NCBI RefSeq assembly: GCF_963169125.1
Contig: NC_084793.1
Coordinates: 139,726,297-139,790,296, forward strand
From: Humulus lupulus
Taxonomy: Eukaryota; Streptophyta; Magnoliopsida; Rosales; Cannabaceae
Direction of reading: 5' to 3'
Length of the DNA: 64,000 nucleotides
The notes below the pieces were generated by a model that searched no databases, was not told the origin of the DNA, and worked only from the letters and a program-made list of their open reading frames with translations. Made by a program: the position numbers and the translations under genes. Below, piece after piece: positions 21,168-33,659 of this stretch; position 1 is the first letter of the stretch; every line of letters begins with the position of its first letter.

Positions 21168-23655
21168 TGTAGCATCCCAAGTTTGCTAATTAGACTTAGT
21201 TCCTCGATTAGCATATCAGGAGGGCATAACAAGATATTGTGTGTATTTTTGTAACTATATATTTATGATAATGTGAATTATATGAGTTATATTATAATAT
21301 GATTGTTTATGCACGTTTAAGTGTATTAAATATGTTTGTGGGCCCTTTTTTATTAGAAGGGTATTTTCATAATTTTGACTCGTTGAGGGTATATCTGTCA
21401 TTATATGTGCTTTATGATTGAGACCACATTATTATGTGGATATATTTGAGCTACTCGACATGAGGTAATCCTAGTTAGCAATGTAGTGAAAAGTCACAAC
21501 GAGAATAAATACCCGACTTGGTTGAGCTTAGGGGTATTTTGGTAATTTGGAAAATTACTGGGATTTATTGGGTAATAGGAGTTAATTTGGTAAGTATTTG
21601 GTTTAATGGAATTAATTGGGAATATGTGGTTTAATTTGAGGTTAATGGGAGATTAGGCTAAAAATGACTATTTTGCCCATGTGAGGCTTTGAGGAAGGGT
21701 TCAAAAGGAAAGAGTGAATTGGCCTTTTGACCATGGTATTAGATAAAGTTGAGGCAAGTGCTGAAGCATTTTCTTGTACGTTCTAACTTTTCTCATTTTG
21801 TCTTGAAGTCGTCTTGAGAAACCAAGCATCTTCCAATGCTTTTTGAAGCTAGATCAAAAGGAATTCTTGAAGGGAGGTTGTTTTCAAGAAGGTTTAGGAG
21901 CAGCTGAGGTCACCATCAAGCTAAGGGAATTCAAAATTTGGAGGTATAGATTTCTGAAACTTAGTGTTCTTGTATTCATCTATGTCCTTGAGAAAGTTTA
22001 GGGTCATGGGTTGATTTTTTTAATTTCTATGTTCTTAATGGTTTTGTTAGGAGCTTGAGATTATAAAATTGTTTTCCATTGCTTGGAAGATCTAAGTCCA
22101 GCTCGGAATTGTGATTTGAGTTGAAATTCTTGGATTTGAGAAGAGATGGGTTTAAGAACCCTAAAATCTTCATTTTAGTTCTTAGGTTGGTTTTTGGTGT
22201 TCCTTTGGCGTTTTAAGTTGCATATTTATTATTCGATATGTTTGAATCGTTGTTTCTGAGGTTGGATTCGGTTTGAGATTGATTGGGGCAAGTTTGGGTC
22301 AAAAAATTTATAGAAAATGCAACCCACAATTCTGGGTTCGTGATGTAGTGCCCCTACCCTTGGAGTGGGCACCCTGTGCTATGCAGGGGAATGCTTGGGG
22401 TGCCTTTGCCTAGTTGGGGTGCCCCTACCCTTAGAGTGGGCTCCCCTGCGCTATATAGGGGAATGCTTGTGATGTCTCGGTCCAGTTGGGGCACCCCTAC
22501 CCTATGCCATTTTAAGCATAGCTCATTTTTAGGGCTTGGAAAGGACTTGGGGGCTCGAGGGGGATGATTCCACTACCCCGTTTGGTGGAATTGGATTTTT
22601 TGAGAGCATGGTATTGGTCCCGGAGTTTTTTTTTTGAAATTGGAACATAACAAGGATATTATTTATGGTTGTTACTACATTATATGACCAGAGGTAAGAA
22701 AAATGCACCCTAGTTGTGATTAGGGCTCAAGCTCTATTAATGAGCATGATTATAATTATGCTTATAATTTCTTGATTAAGCGGGCTTGATTGTAAGAAAA
22801 ATGCACCCTAGTTGCTTGATTGAAGGATTGTGCTCATGGTCATACTCATTCTACATTATAGGACCAAAGGTAAGAAAACTGCACCCTAGTTGTGATTAGG
22901 GCTCAGGCTCTATTATTGAGCATGATTATAATTATGCTTATAATTGCTTGATTAAGCAGACTTGAATATACTATATCTGATTATGTGTTAAGTGAACTAT
23001 ATGCTTGATTGTATCTGATTTGAAAGCTCGGTTTATTTACGTGTGTGGAAAGTAGGCCGTTATGGCTAGGCCACCCTGGGAGTGTGATATGCACTTGTCT
23101 AGCTCAAATGCCACTTGAATAAATAGAAGTATAGTATGCACTTGTGTGACTCTATGGTCGCTTAAATTGGAAAATGTGTCTACTTGAGTATAGCTATTAC
23201 TGTTGAGCATACTGTTATGTTCTGTTGTCTATCTAAAATTTTTTAATTGAGTTTTCTTGCTGATCCTTGGCTCACGGGTGATATGTGGTGTAGGTCAGGG
23301 TAAGGAGAAGCTAGACCAGCCATGAGTTGGAGAGCATTAAGGGTAGCGTGTACATATGTAGTCTGCTCGACTGCCATGGACGGGGTATCACAGAGGGTCT
23401 AGGGTTGGGCCTTATTTTTCCACTTAGGCTGGCTTATTTTGTAATCTTTTGAGTTGTAAATACCTTTTAAACTTCTATTTTGTGATCCCATGTACAGACT
23501 GAACCTTTTAATGAAAATGTTTACTTCTTTGACCAAAATTTTTAATTCATGAACCATTAGTTTAATCACACATTTAAGTCCAAATAACACATTTAGCGAG
23601 TTCAACACTATTTCAAACACATGTTGTAACAATCCTCGATTATTCCGGCGTTACA
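21168..23655 (+). repeat. 3' LTR of the Tekay element (2488 bp)
   Basis: It starts TGTAGCATCC after the polypurine tract and ends CCGGCGTTACA. It holds the palindrome CCACATTATTATGTGG (21424-21439), the GC-rich 71-bp repeats at 22340-22510, and the GTGTAGGTCAGGGTAAGG landmark near 23290. It is the reference copy against which the solo LTRs and the palindrome can be read. Confidence 0.88.
22340..22510 (+). repeat. 71-bp tandem repeat in the GC-rich island of the Tekay LTR
   Basis: CACCCCTACCCT-type strings recur at about 22350, 22421 and 22492, exactly 71 bases apart, with GGGGAATGCTTG and CAGTTGGGG in each unit. The same island in the other Tekay LTRs here has a different length and sequence. 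Confidence 0.75.
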
Positions 23656-23665
23656 CTGTCATAAT

Positions 23666-23831
23666 TGTAACGTCCCAAAAATGCTATTAGGGTTTAGCGC
23701 CTTGATTAGTGTGTCAAGAGGGCATAATTGGATATATGTGTGAATTATTGATTAAATGTGTGACTATGTGGCATGCATGATTTATATGATAACATGACTA
23801 TATTTATATGCATGATTATGAGTTGAAAATT
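23666..23831 (+). repeat. Fragment of another Tekay LTR (first 166 bp)
   Basis: TGTAACGTCCCAAAAATGC at 23666 is a second LTR start, 11 bases after the end of the 3' LTR. Similarity to the Tekay LTR start (TTAGCGCCTTGATTAG..., GGGCATAATTGG) fades near 23830, where decayed copia sequence begins. Confidence 0.65.
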
Positions 23832-26125
23832 ATTTCATTCTCTAGTATATAAACAAAAATGAAACTTTTTATAGCGGTTCTGTATATGTTGAAAATTTTA
23901 GTGAAATACAAAGTACAGTGAACCTGAAGTTCATTAATTGAATGATAAATATTTTGAAAAATGATCCTTGCACAAAATAAGAACTAGAACTTCAAAATGA
24001 TAAAATCATACATATATGTTTGCCAATTGCAAATCAATATTATTTAAATTGAGTCAGAATGAGTCTAATAACACCTGAAGCGTAAGTGAACAAAGTAGAA
24101 ATTATGAAAACATTATGTTCATTTGGTTCGTCCTGAAGATGTTGTAAGTAAGAGGCACTCATGAAGATACCTTAATGTTATAAAGTATTAATAATTTGAA
24201 CATTAAATAAAAATGGTGCTCCTGAAGAGATTCCTTAAAGAAGTTATAGACATAACAAAGTTGATAATAATTAAAGCCATTGAAGTGGTTATATAGGTAC
24301 CTATAAATAATATACATGTTTGACAAGTATGTTGAAAATAATGAGATCTCTTTAAGTTATGTCAATATGGGAGGAAATTATCATATTATGAATTATTTTC
24401 GACAATACAAAATGTTTGCATATGCAATAAACTAATATGAGATAGCAAGGATCATAAAATTAAACGGGTCGAGAACTATCGATGTATATATAATTTTGGC
24501 CAAAATCATATGACGCAATCAATGCAGTATAAATTTACTCACATAAAGGGAAGTAAAACCTGTAGGGGTACAAATAAATATTTGTACAAGAAAAGGCAAT
24601 TCTAATGAGAATTTTGTATATTTGTACACAAATGAATTATTGTACAAAATTTGCATAGACAAGAGAATGATTAAATAAAGGCATATGCATATTGTTATGA
24701 GAAAATATAATCAAGATTTGATTATAGCCTGGAGTATATATATTTTATGAGAATTGATATGTGTCATATAAACGTTGCAACACAAATTATTTATTTGGAG
24801 CTCCTAATAATATGAGAATTTAAAATATGCCTTACCAGAAAAATTCTAAAAGAATTTAACATGTCTTATGAGGTATAAATTCAAAGTCGTGCGCATTATA
24901 CAATAAAGATCTTTGTCTGGATTAAAGACATGTAGGTGAATAATTATTTGAAATTACAAGTATGATTGTCCATGCAATGTGAATTCCTATATAATACGTT
25001 GTAAAAAGCTCTTGAGGAGCTCCTGATTATTTTATAAACTATTGAAGAATGATTTCTTGTTTCATCTTGTAGATTGGGAATTATTAAATTCATTCTTTGT
25101 TTATAGATTAAATTATGAGTAGAGAAGTCTCAAAGAACTTCATATTCATAAAGAATCATAGTGTATATAATCACTTGATGTAGAAATTAAAGAACATATA
25201 ACGAGAATGCAACGAATATATGGTCCCGAAGTACCATCTTTATTACAAATTAAAATTGATATTGTCGAAGATATTCATTCATGTGATCATATTTTAATTT
25301 CAAATTTTGGATTGAACATAGTCATAGATAATGAATATCCCCAAATATGATATTATAACATTGTTGATATGATATGATAATGAACAAGGTTATATACATA
25401 ATTGATTTAATATGTTTGATAAATATTCATATTTCATTCTACATATATGCTTTATAAGAGATAGTAAATATGAGATAATTTATGAGATAATTACAATGAA
25501 ATTCTAATGAGAAAATCATATGAGATATTTGTTCACTAAAGTTACCATGGATATATGCATGAGGGGGAGATATATATATACGTGTTGCACTCTTTTTCCT
25601 TTAGTTCATTCCTGACAAGGTTTTTAACGAGGCAACTTTAAATCATGTTGAGATACTTGTCATTCATGAGGCAAGGGGGAAACGTGTGATTGAGATCAAT
25701 GAAGCAACATATTTGAGGAACATGTTGATTATCACCCGATAAAGAAATACTAACAATTTTCTATAAAGATAATGATACATGTACTGCTCAACTAAAATGA
25801 TAATACCTTGAAGTAGATAGATTTAAATACATTTCACTGCAGTTCTTCTTTAAACATGATCTTCAAAAGAGTGGTGATTTTATGTTCATCAAATTCGATC
25901 AAGCAACAATCTTGCAGACTTACTTACAAAGCCATTACCAACATCAACGTTCGAGAAGATGGTACATAAGATCATAATGCATCGATTCAAGGATCTTCGA
26001 GAGTGTCAAAATAAAGGGGAGTAAATATACACTGCACTCTTTACCCATCGGCCGAGTTGTTGTCCTACTAGGTTTTTCTAGCAAGATTTTTAATGATGCA
26101 GTTTTCATGGACATCCATGGGGGAG
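23832..26125 (+). pseudogene. pol: Heavily decayed Ty1/copia internal region
   Basis: Conceptual translation gives copia RT-region fragments in scattered frames, for example NNEISLSYVNMGG near 24330 and REVKPVGVQI near 24550. Stops are frequent. Near 25590 and 26060 the sequence has the thymine-rich CTCTTTTTCC...AGGTTTTT motifs found just upstream of the 3' LTR in one group of plant copia elements. The purine run CATGGGGGAG directly precedes the LTR at 26126. No 5' LTR is visible. This is one of the oldest elements in the window. Confidence 0.62.
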
Positions 26126-26388
26126 TGTTATAAATATTATATATATGGATGCCCATAATAATGCAAAATCACTAGGTTACCCAAAGTAAAATATCAGCCT
26201 TAATTATTGATTGTATTCAGAGTAGTTATCCGATTTTCTTAGAGCTTATTTATCTGTAGAAATAAGGGTCCTTCCTCCATTGAAATAATATATACAAGAG
26301 TTTCACTATCTCTTTACATCTCTCTGTTATTATGTTAATTTATTTTCTTTATACTTTATATTTCTATAATCTTAATAGTTTTATAACA
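26126..26388 (+). repeat. Short 3' LTR of the decayed copia element (263 bp)
   Basis: It starts TGTTATAAATATT after the purine run GGGGGAG and ends TTTTATAACA. The terminal 9 bases are perfect inverted repeats (TGTTATAAA / TTTATAACA). Confidence 0.75.
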
Positions 26389-28109
26389 GTTATTAATTAG
26401 TATTGATTTTATTCTTTTAATATGATTATAATTTTGAACATTTACATACCCTATTCAAATAAATTTTCTGGACCGGAGCTTGAATCAATTCTTCATCGTC
26501 CTTATTATGTAAAATCCACATTCCAAATTGTGCTTTTGTCATGGACAATAATAATTCATAATTGATGCAATATTGGCCAGTAGTATTCAAGATGAATTTT
26601 TTTCCTTTTGTCCCTTCTTTAATTACTTGATCAAATCATTTCATAAAATTTAAAAATTCAAAATATTTAAATTGAAAGTTGCAAATATGCACTTTGGGTC
26701 ATTGAATATTTGGTTCTTTTCAGATTTATAAGTTGTTAGACTTTAAGTAATGATCAGAAGTAGTCCTCATTATCTCTTGAATTTGTGGACAGTTCTTAAG
26801 GGGTGTGCCATAAAACAAATGAAATAGTCTTTAGGCACCAACAACACCAACATCCAATGCTCACTAGATTGGATACTATATCACAATGTCAATATCATAC
26901 TTTAATAAAATTGAACTTACCCACAGTTCCAAGGAACAACCATATACTTATTTTCTAAAACTAATGCATTCATTTGCTTTCACAAATATGTAAAACGATC
27001 TTCAAACCTAGTTCCAAACAAAATCTTAAGGAATCGACATCGTTTTTATACTCCATAGACAACGTATTCGCCAACATCCATTTTTTATCCATATCTTCTC
27101 TTATGTCCATACGAAATTGAAAAAATAAAAGTAAATAACACTACAACCAAAACACATATACAAAAAGATAATATACATAAATCTAGAAGAAATTAGGTAG
27201 CATCTCCCATATAATAGTGACATAATCATCTGTCAATAATAAAATAAATAATTCAAACAACACACAATAAGTTTTTTCCTTATATCTATGTAGCACACAA
27301 ACAAATGTACCAGAGCCTGCTTCACTAAGCCACACAAGTTCTCAACTTTTCGTTATCACCGCAACACACAATTTTAATCTCAGAACCTACTTCACTATGG
27401 ATGAATATTTAAGATATTCAAACTCCTCTAACATTGATATAATATTAGTAAAAGAATTAAAAAAAAAACGTACATACCTTGACCTCACTTCAAATGCAAT
27501 TGAGCTAATTAAATTTCCAAAGCTCTAGATCCTTCCTAAGTCAATCAACAACCTAATTTAAGAATAAAATGATGAACACCCAAAACTTTTCTTACATACA
27601 TGCAAACAATAAAAAATTTATATATCGTATCAATATTTATCCTAAAATCTATAAAATTACATCCCTAACTTTAAACAAATTTCTCATCCAAAAAATGTCT
27701 AAAAAAACAATTATTCTATATACTCTAGCCAACAAAAGAACATACAAGTAAACACAATCAATAGAAAATAATTCATTACTTAAATTAACATTTTTTAGAA
27801 TTATTTTATTTTTTACACTTAAATTTTTGGAATGAATAAGAACAATATCAATAAAAATATAAAACTAATGTAATTTCACAAATACTTACACAATAGTCAT
27901 TGAAGTAATGTATACCTAATTTAAAAAAAAAAATCATATCTAGTTATCTAAATGTTCAAGAAAACCCCTATTTATCTAAAAACCCTAAAACAATCAATTT
28001 CTCCTCCATAATTACATTATACACTTTAATAAGAAAAACTATCTACACTATGAGTTAATCACAACCCAAGCAATAAAACTTAAAAAATTACCTTCAAATT
28101 GTTGATTAA
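26389..28109. other. Unassigned AT-rich region, possibly the interior of a CACTA element
   Basis: About 1.7 kb without a recognisable domain or LTR end. It lies between the copia LTR and the CACTA-like terminus and could be the interior of that DNA transposon, but I found no transposase motif and no matching left terminus. Confidence 0.35.
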
Positions 28110-28545
28110 TGGTTGAAAATCGCAGCCCTTTCCAATGGAATCAGCTCTGCCTTTTTTGCTACTGGGTTCTTTGCATGGAAATGAGAGAGAGCGGAGAGAA
28201 GAAGACCTAATATTTGAAGGTTATTCACGTCCATTTTAAAAGGACATGACATGTGCTTCATATCCCATTAGATGGGACATGAAAAGAACGTGATCTAACT
28301 GGACGTGCAACACGTGTCATGTCACTTTCAAAGGGACGTGAATAGCCTCTGAATTTAATTTTTTTTTAAATAAACTATTTACTTTTCATGACCCATACAA
28401 GATTTCATGCCCCTTAAGTGTGACTTAGTAAACTACATTTTATGACCCATAAAGAAAGACATGAAATAACCTCTAAACTTTTTAATGACGCACTTCCAAT
28501 TGTGGTTATGAAAAAGAGTCATAGTATCTATATACTGTAGTAGTG
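28110..28545 (-). mobile_element. CACTA-like DNA transposon terminus
   Basis: On the minus strand the sequence begins CACTACTACAG exactly where a Tat protease reading frame is interrupted (28545/28546), the expected start of a CACTA element. Inwards there are short subterminal repeats (TCATGACCC at 28387, TCATGCCCC at 28409, TTATGACCC at 28440; GACATG and GGACGTG strings from 28230 to 28340), typical of this superfamily. The flanking triplet on the right is ATT. The left terminus and its duplicate triplet were not found, so the element is unbounded on that side. Confidence 0.55.
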
Positions 28546-28778
28546 ATTTCATATACACTTTGCCACTATTGAAAGAGAGAATTAGGATTGTAGAGGGTCT
28601 AACTATCGATTTTGGACTTCCCATTTTCTATAAGGCATCAAAAAATAAGATATTTGCACCACTACCACCATCGACCAATACTTTACCCAACTAACAACCA
28701 TCACCAATGGGTGCTCATGTGGTAGTTGCACCTATTGGTTTTAAATGTGGAAATTAGAGTGTGTGACAGTGGGTGTAT
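28546..28778 (-). pseudogene. pol: Tat protease remnant, part 1
   Basis: The minus strand reads GKVLVDGGSGANILFFDAL, a stop, then KMGSPKSIVRPSTIL. This is a Tat-type aspartic protease with the catalytic Asp-Gly-Gly in place. It is cut on one side by the CACTA end and on the other by a copia LTR. It continues on the far side of the copia LTR at 31193-31310. Confidence 0.72.
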
Positions 28779-31192
28779 TGCAGAAAATTTCTTTTTAATA
28801 CCAAGCTAGGATCAATCTATATCTATAAATTAAATCATAAACACAAAATATAGATCTAGATCTAATACCTCTTGTAGCCTATCAAGTGTCATCACTATCT
28901 TTTAGTATGAAAAAATAAACATTCAATCTAAGAGAATGATATGAGATCTACACCACGATCTTCCAAGCCAATCATCAACACTCTAGGACATATATAGGCA
29001 CGTAGGATGTATAAGATAATTTTATGTCTCTAGATGTACTCAATACATGAGATCTAGAGATTGATAAAAAGAGAAGGCTAAGAGAATGACAAAAGAAGAG
29101 ATAAAAGTATTGATGTATTTTTCATGCTTTTGAAAACTTGTCTCACAGATAACCTAGAAAAATATACCTCATTTTTTCTCATTTATTTATTCAATTAATT
29201 ATGACAAAATATTTATGTATTCAAAATAACATAATTATCAATTAATTCAAAATTAACTTTATCTTATAAAACCAAATTAAATTTTTATCATATAATAAGT
29301 TTATATCATTCTCTTTTAATATTAATTAAGACTAATTAATATTATTTTCAACTAATATTTTCTTTCAAATAAAATATATTAGTGAAATTAAATTAATTCA
29401 CAATTAATGAATTAATTAATTACATATAATTATATCTTGCCCTGGAAAATTAATTCATTTCTCAATTTATCTTTGTTGACACGGTTTTCGTCAATAGCGT
29501 ATTAAGAAATAATAAGGGCAGATTAGTGCTTAATAGTAAATCATAATGAAAATATCAAGAATTCACTCAAGAACATAGAATTTTTACGTGGTTCAGTGGT
29601 TAAAATATACTTAGTCCACGAGTCACTATTATTACTGTTTCTCTCACTATTTTGGTAGAGTTTTGGTATTACAGAATCCTTTTTCTTTTCTGTCCAACAT
29701 TCCCAGTATATATAGGGGAATTCCATGGACAGGTATGGATAACCGCGTGAGTCAATCACACATTTACATAATGTCTATATTTAATACAAATAATTTTTAT
29801 TTATATGGGGATATGATTTGATAATAGAATAAATATGTTCCTACTATCTCGGATAATGAATATGACGGCCTGGTCATAAATAAACGTATAAACATATCCC
29901 GAGTCTCTGGGGATCCCAGAATATGCATTATAGTTGAATCGTCACAAGGTGGATATCTCCTCCAAACTCGTACTTTGACAATTATCTGATTCTGAGCTCG
30001 TGCTTAACAGCCATCATGTTCTTAGTTCACGATAAACTCAGGACGCCTAACACCATGTCTGAAATTTATGAATCCCGAGCTGTCCACATGGATAATAAGC
30101 AGATATTCTACTTGGTCATTTTTCCGTATATTTATCTGCCATTTGTACCCGAGCTGAGTAAATGAACTCGTGCTAAAAATAAGATACAATAATCTTGTCT
30201 ATAACATCCACACCATAGACAGTGTTGTATAGAGGTGACTTTGAGGCCATGGACCTAATACTAAGTTTCAATAAAAGAGACTATCAATTAAACTTTTTAA
30301 TTAAATAATATTATTTATTAATTTCATTATTACTCCACTATAAATATAGAATTGCAATCTAAGTAATTATAGCATTATATTTATAAAATTATCTTGTGTA
30401 GTCCATTTATATAATCACTTCATGTAGTTATGTCCTCCAATTATTTGTTCGTAAATTAGAGCTGGTCAAAATTATTGTTCTACCCTTCCAATTACCTCTT
30501 GTTCCTTAAGTACCATTAATTCACTAATGAACAATTAACTATAATCATATTATAAATTTGAACTCAATTACTATTGAGTTCGAGAATTAAAGCTTGGATT
30601 CCAAATCTTGTCAGATCTTGTTCCCAACCATTCATGCTATTAAATCTCAAAAACAAAAGTCACTAGCCTCATCATACTAAGAGACCTTAAGAAGTGAATC
30701 AAAAGGCCCAACAAACATGAACATGAGTTTATGACTACTCAGGATTAAGACTGATCTACAAATGATCATTGTATTCATATGAATTAAATCTGTATGGCAA
30801 ATGGTAAGTTTATAAACAAATTAATTCACATCGATCATGTCATATCTAATATAATTATATAAAGTAACTTCACTAAGATGTTTATCCCCTTCAGTGATCT
30901 GGATCTAGATCACATGTATTTCAACAATACTTAGCAAACCGTACTAGCAACTATCGATAAAAAGATTTCATACTTTAATATGTTGCTGACAATTTTATTC
31001 ATTATCTATGATCTTAATCCGCTCATACTCGTACAAGATCACACTCTTACTAATGAATATGGAATATTTTTATATTTATATTTATTATTCAAATAATAAT
31101 CTAGATGTTAAATTATAAGAAAAATGTACTTTTATTACCTTCCAGTAAATAAAATGTCTTGTACACATGATTTTAGGGCATAAACCCTAACA
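28779..31192 (-). mobile_element. Copia LTR in minus orientation, with a nested solo LTR
   Basis: On the minus strand it starts TGTTAGGGTTTATGCCC at 31192 and ends TTTTCTGCA at 28779. The start and the following ~200 bases align with the copia-2 LTR start at 34503. It has no internal region or primer site, so it behaves as a solo LTR. I could not find matching 5-bp flanks, so decay or a later deletion at one edge is likely. It interrupts the Tat gag-protease remnant. The segment 29474-30206 is a later insertion. Confidence 0.65.
29474..30206 (-). mobile_element. Tat-type solo LTR in minus orientation (about 733 bp)
   Basis: On the plus strand it starts TGTTGACACGG and ends CTATAACA. Reverse-complemented, it has a TGTTAT start and an end in which TTGACG is followed by GTCAACA, like the Tat LTRs at 6732-7322 and 9367-10314. 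It interrupts the copia LTR, whose sequence resumes at about 30207. A matching 5-bp duplication was not recognised. Confidence 0.55.
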
Positions 31193-31310
31193 ACACCTGT
31201 GTTAGATCTTCCTTTGTAAATGCGATAGGCACTGCAGGGAAATATTTCTCCTTTAGGAAGATAAAGTTGACCGTATGGCCCAAGCACTCTCGAGTCATCT
31301 TCTCAAAATT
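31193..31310 (-). pseudogene. Tat protease-proximal linker, part 2
   Basis: The minus strand reads CLGHTVNFIFLKEKYFPAVP, then IAFTKEDLTQV. This resembles the linker before the Tat protease (compare SITFTEEDAQGV at 53780-53815 in the element at 50469-56692). It lies between a Tekay solo LTR and a copia LTR, both inserted into this old Tat copy. Confidence 0.55.
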
Positions 31311-33659
31311 TGTAACGCCCTGGATAACCAAGACCGTTACACTGTGTGTTTTAAAATAGTGCAAGACTTTCTAATCAAGTTGTTTGAACAGTAATGTGAT
31401 CCTATGCTAGCTAACAGGTTAGGGATAAATGATTTTGATCTTGAATGGTTAATTTTTCATTAAAATAAACATTTGGTACATGGGATCCCAAAAACAGGGT
31501 TTAAGAGACAAATTTACAATTCTAAAAAATATATACTACCAGTGGCCACTCTAATGGAAAAAATACAAATTTTAGGCTTTGTCCCTATATTTTCCCTCGG
31601 TCGTGGCGGACGAGCGACTGACAATGTACACCTTGCCCCAGAGCTCTCCAACTCATGGTTGGTCAAGCTTACCCTTGCCTTTATCTGCACCACGTAGCAC
31701 CCATGAGTCAAGGCCCAGCAAGAAAACCATAACAACAATACATAATCAGGGATGATATTCAATCAATCATAAAATAATCATCCAGACATTCAACAAGTCA
31801 TATGCATCAAACCAATAACAGTAAACATATACGTTCAACAATTTATCTCAATCAATATGCAATACTCAGGGTCGGCGCCCTTAGGCCGCGCCCTCTGTTT
31901 ACTTCACTGACTCTGACTCGCTTAGGTTGAGTCCAGTGTTTATCTAGTTGAACCCGACTCACAATGGCTAAGTCTCATCCTATGCACAAATCATCAGCCC
32001 CGCCTCTCTTAGGTTGTTCATTTCATGTTCGCATAATGGTATCACAGTTATACAACGCATACATATCCAGATATAGGGAATCTCAATCCCGACACAGCCA
32101 CACAAGGGTGTAGTTTTCTTACCTTGAATTCTGAGTGGAGATATTATAATGGTCCCGAGAACAATCCTCAGTCCTGAGCCTCGATGATAAACCTAGTCAC
32201 AGTGGCCAAAGGGTAATCATCAACTTCCAATCCAAATAAATACTTAGGAGATAAAAACTAGCCTCCGGGACATCAATTTCTACTAAACCGGGTAGTAGAA
32301 ATTATTCCGAGTGCTTAGGTTCAAACCCCCGAGCCTTACCAATTCTAGAACCCATCCCAAGGTAAAAATTCCTAGGCGGGCCACGACCTGGCCCCAAGGG
32401 TCGCGACTTGCCCGCAGGTCAGAGACCAAAAACCCCAAGCCACAGGGGAGGCATGCCGGGACTTGCCTCCTAAGGTTGCAGCGCGCCCCCAAGTCAGAGA
32501 GCTTACCCAGGGCCTTTTGGGCACATAGGTCGCAGTGCCCCAGAGCTAGGTCACAGCGCGCCCCTTCGAACCTAGAAATTCTAGGTTTTCTTCACACTTC
32601 TCCCAACCAATTTTCCCAAAATTCAAACTCAGAAGAGCCTCCCAACCAAACCAAGTTTAGCTATGAATCTAAGTCTTTTAATAACCCAATTTAAACACAA
32701 AACCACAACCCCAAATCAGTAGAATTCATACTCTCACTAACACCCAAGTTCAGAAACTAACCCAGCACTTATAATTCTATCTAAACTCAACCAGAAATTC
32801 AAAGGTGAAGAACTAGAATTTTACTTCAATTAGGATTGAATCTTCACAAGATACAACCTCCAAGCCTTGAGCTTAAGTCGCAGCTAAACCTCCTGGTTTC
32901 TAGAGCTTCAATTCATACAAATGTTCTTCTAGCCTTTTTCTTCCCTTAGCTTCAGAATATAAAGTGTGGGGGAGTAAGAGGGTGTGCGTGAGTGAGAGAG
33001 GTGAGGGTGAGCTGAAGGTTCTAAGTCATTTCTAGTTAAATCTAGAATCAAAGGAGATATATCATATAGCCCCTAAAAAAACTATTTTGCCCCTCATAAC
33101 TTATTAGTCCTCAAAGTGTTCCTAGGGGTAAAATGGTCATTTCGTTCCCGATTCCCGCTAATTCTTCAAATGTTCCTACTATTAAATAATTAGCCCCATC
33201 GAGCTCCCCTTGAGCCGGGTATCAACTCCCAAAATACCAAATACTTATTCTCTAAATACTTATTCAATATACTTATTCAATATATAATAAATCCCAAAAT
33301 ATTCTCTAAATTCCCAAAATACCCCTAGGCTCCCCTCGAGCCGGGAATCAACTTCGCTGTGACTATTTCGCTAATCCGCTCACCAGGATCATCTCGAGCC
33401 ATATGCTGCAAATATATCCACATAATAATGTGGTCTCAACAATTTATCACATATAATCACATTTATGCCCTTAACGGGCCAAAACTACGAATATGCCCTT
33501 ATAAGCTATAAAGGGCCCGCATGCATATCACATATTCATATTAATCATGCATGCCAAAAAATCATGCATTTAACCATTTAATCACACATATACCAATTAT
33601 GCGCTCTCGACATGCTAATCAAGGCCCTTAAGCCTTATTAGCAATTTTGGGTCGTTACA
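31311..33659 (-). mobile_element. Tekay solo LTR in minus orientation (2349 bp), TSD AAATT
   Basis: It runs from TGTAACGCCCTGG to GGGTCGTTACA, i.e. a complete Tekay LTR read on the minus strand. AAATT is duplicated exactly at 31306-31310 and 33660-33664. It shares the palindrome CCACATAATAATGTGG (33418-33433) and the GC-rich island (around 32380-32570) with the other Tekay LTRs. No internal sequence is present. Confidence 0.92.

Larger units (their letters stand above)
14371..23655 (+). mobile_element. Tekay-clade chromovirus (Ty3/gypsy), decayed and rearranged
   Basis: The order is partial 5' LTR, primer site, leader, gag, protease, RT, RNase H, integrase, chromodomain, polypurine tract, 3' LTR. 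The large LTRs (about 2.3-2.5 kb), the Met-tRNA-type primer site and a C-terminal chromodomain fit the Tekay/Del clade. The 5' half of the 5' LTR is missing and replaced by an inverted LTR half. The C-terminal part of gag is replaced by a truncated copia LTR. Nearly every domain carries stops or frameshifts. The expected 5-bp duplication can only be read on the right (CTGTC, 23656-23660) because the left end is lost. Confidence 0.85.

Noticed and set aside
29469..30211. ATCTT as a target duplication of the nested Tat solo LTR
   Set aside because: ATCTT precedes the left end, but the bases after the right end are TCCAC. A second ATCTT lies inside the LTR.
32283..32694. Frames of 69 and 127 codons
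   Set aside because: They are inside the GC-rich island of a Tekay solo LTR; the sequence is non-coding in all copies.
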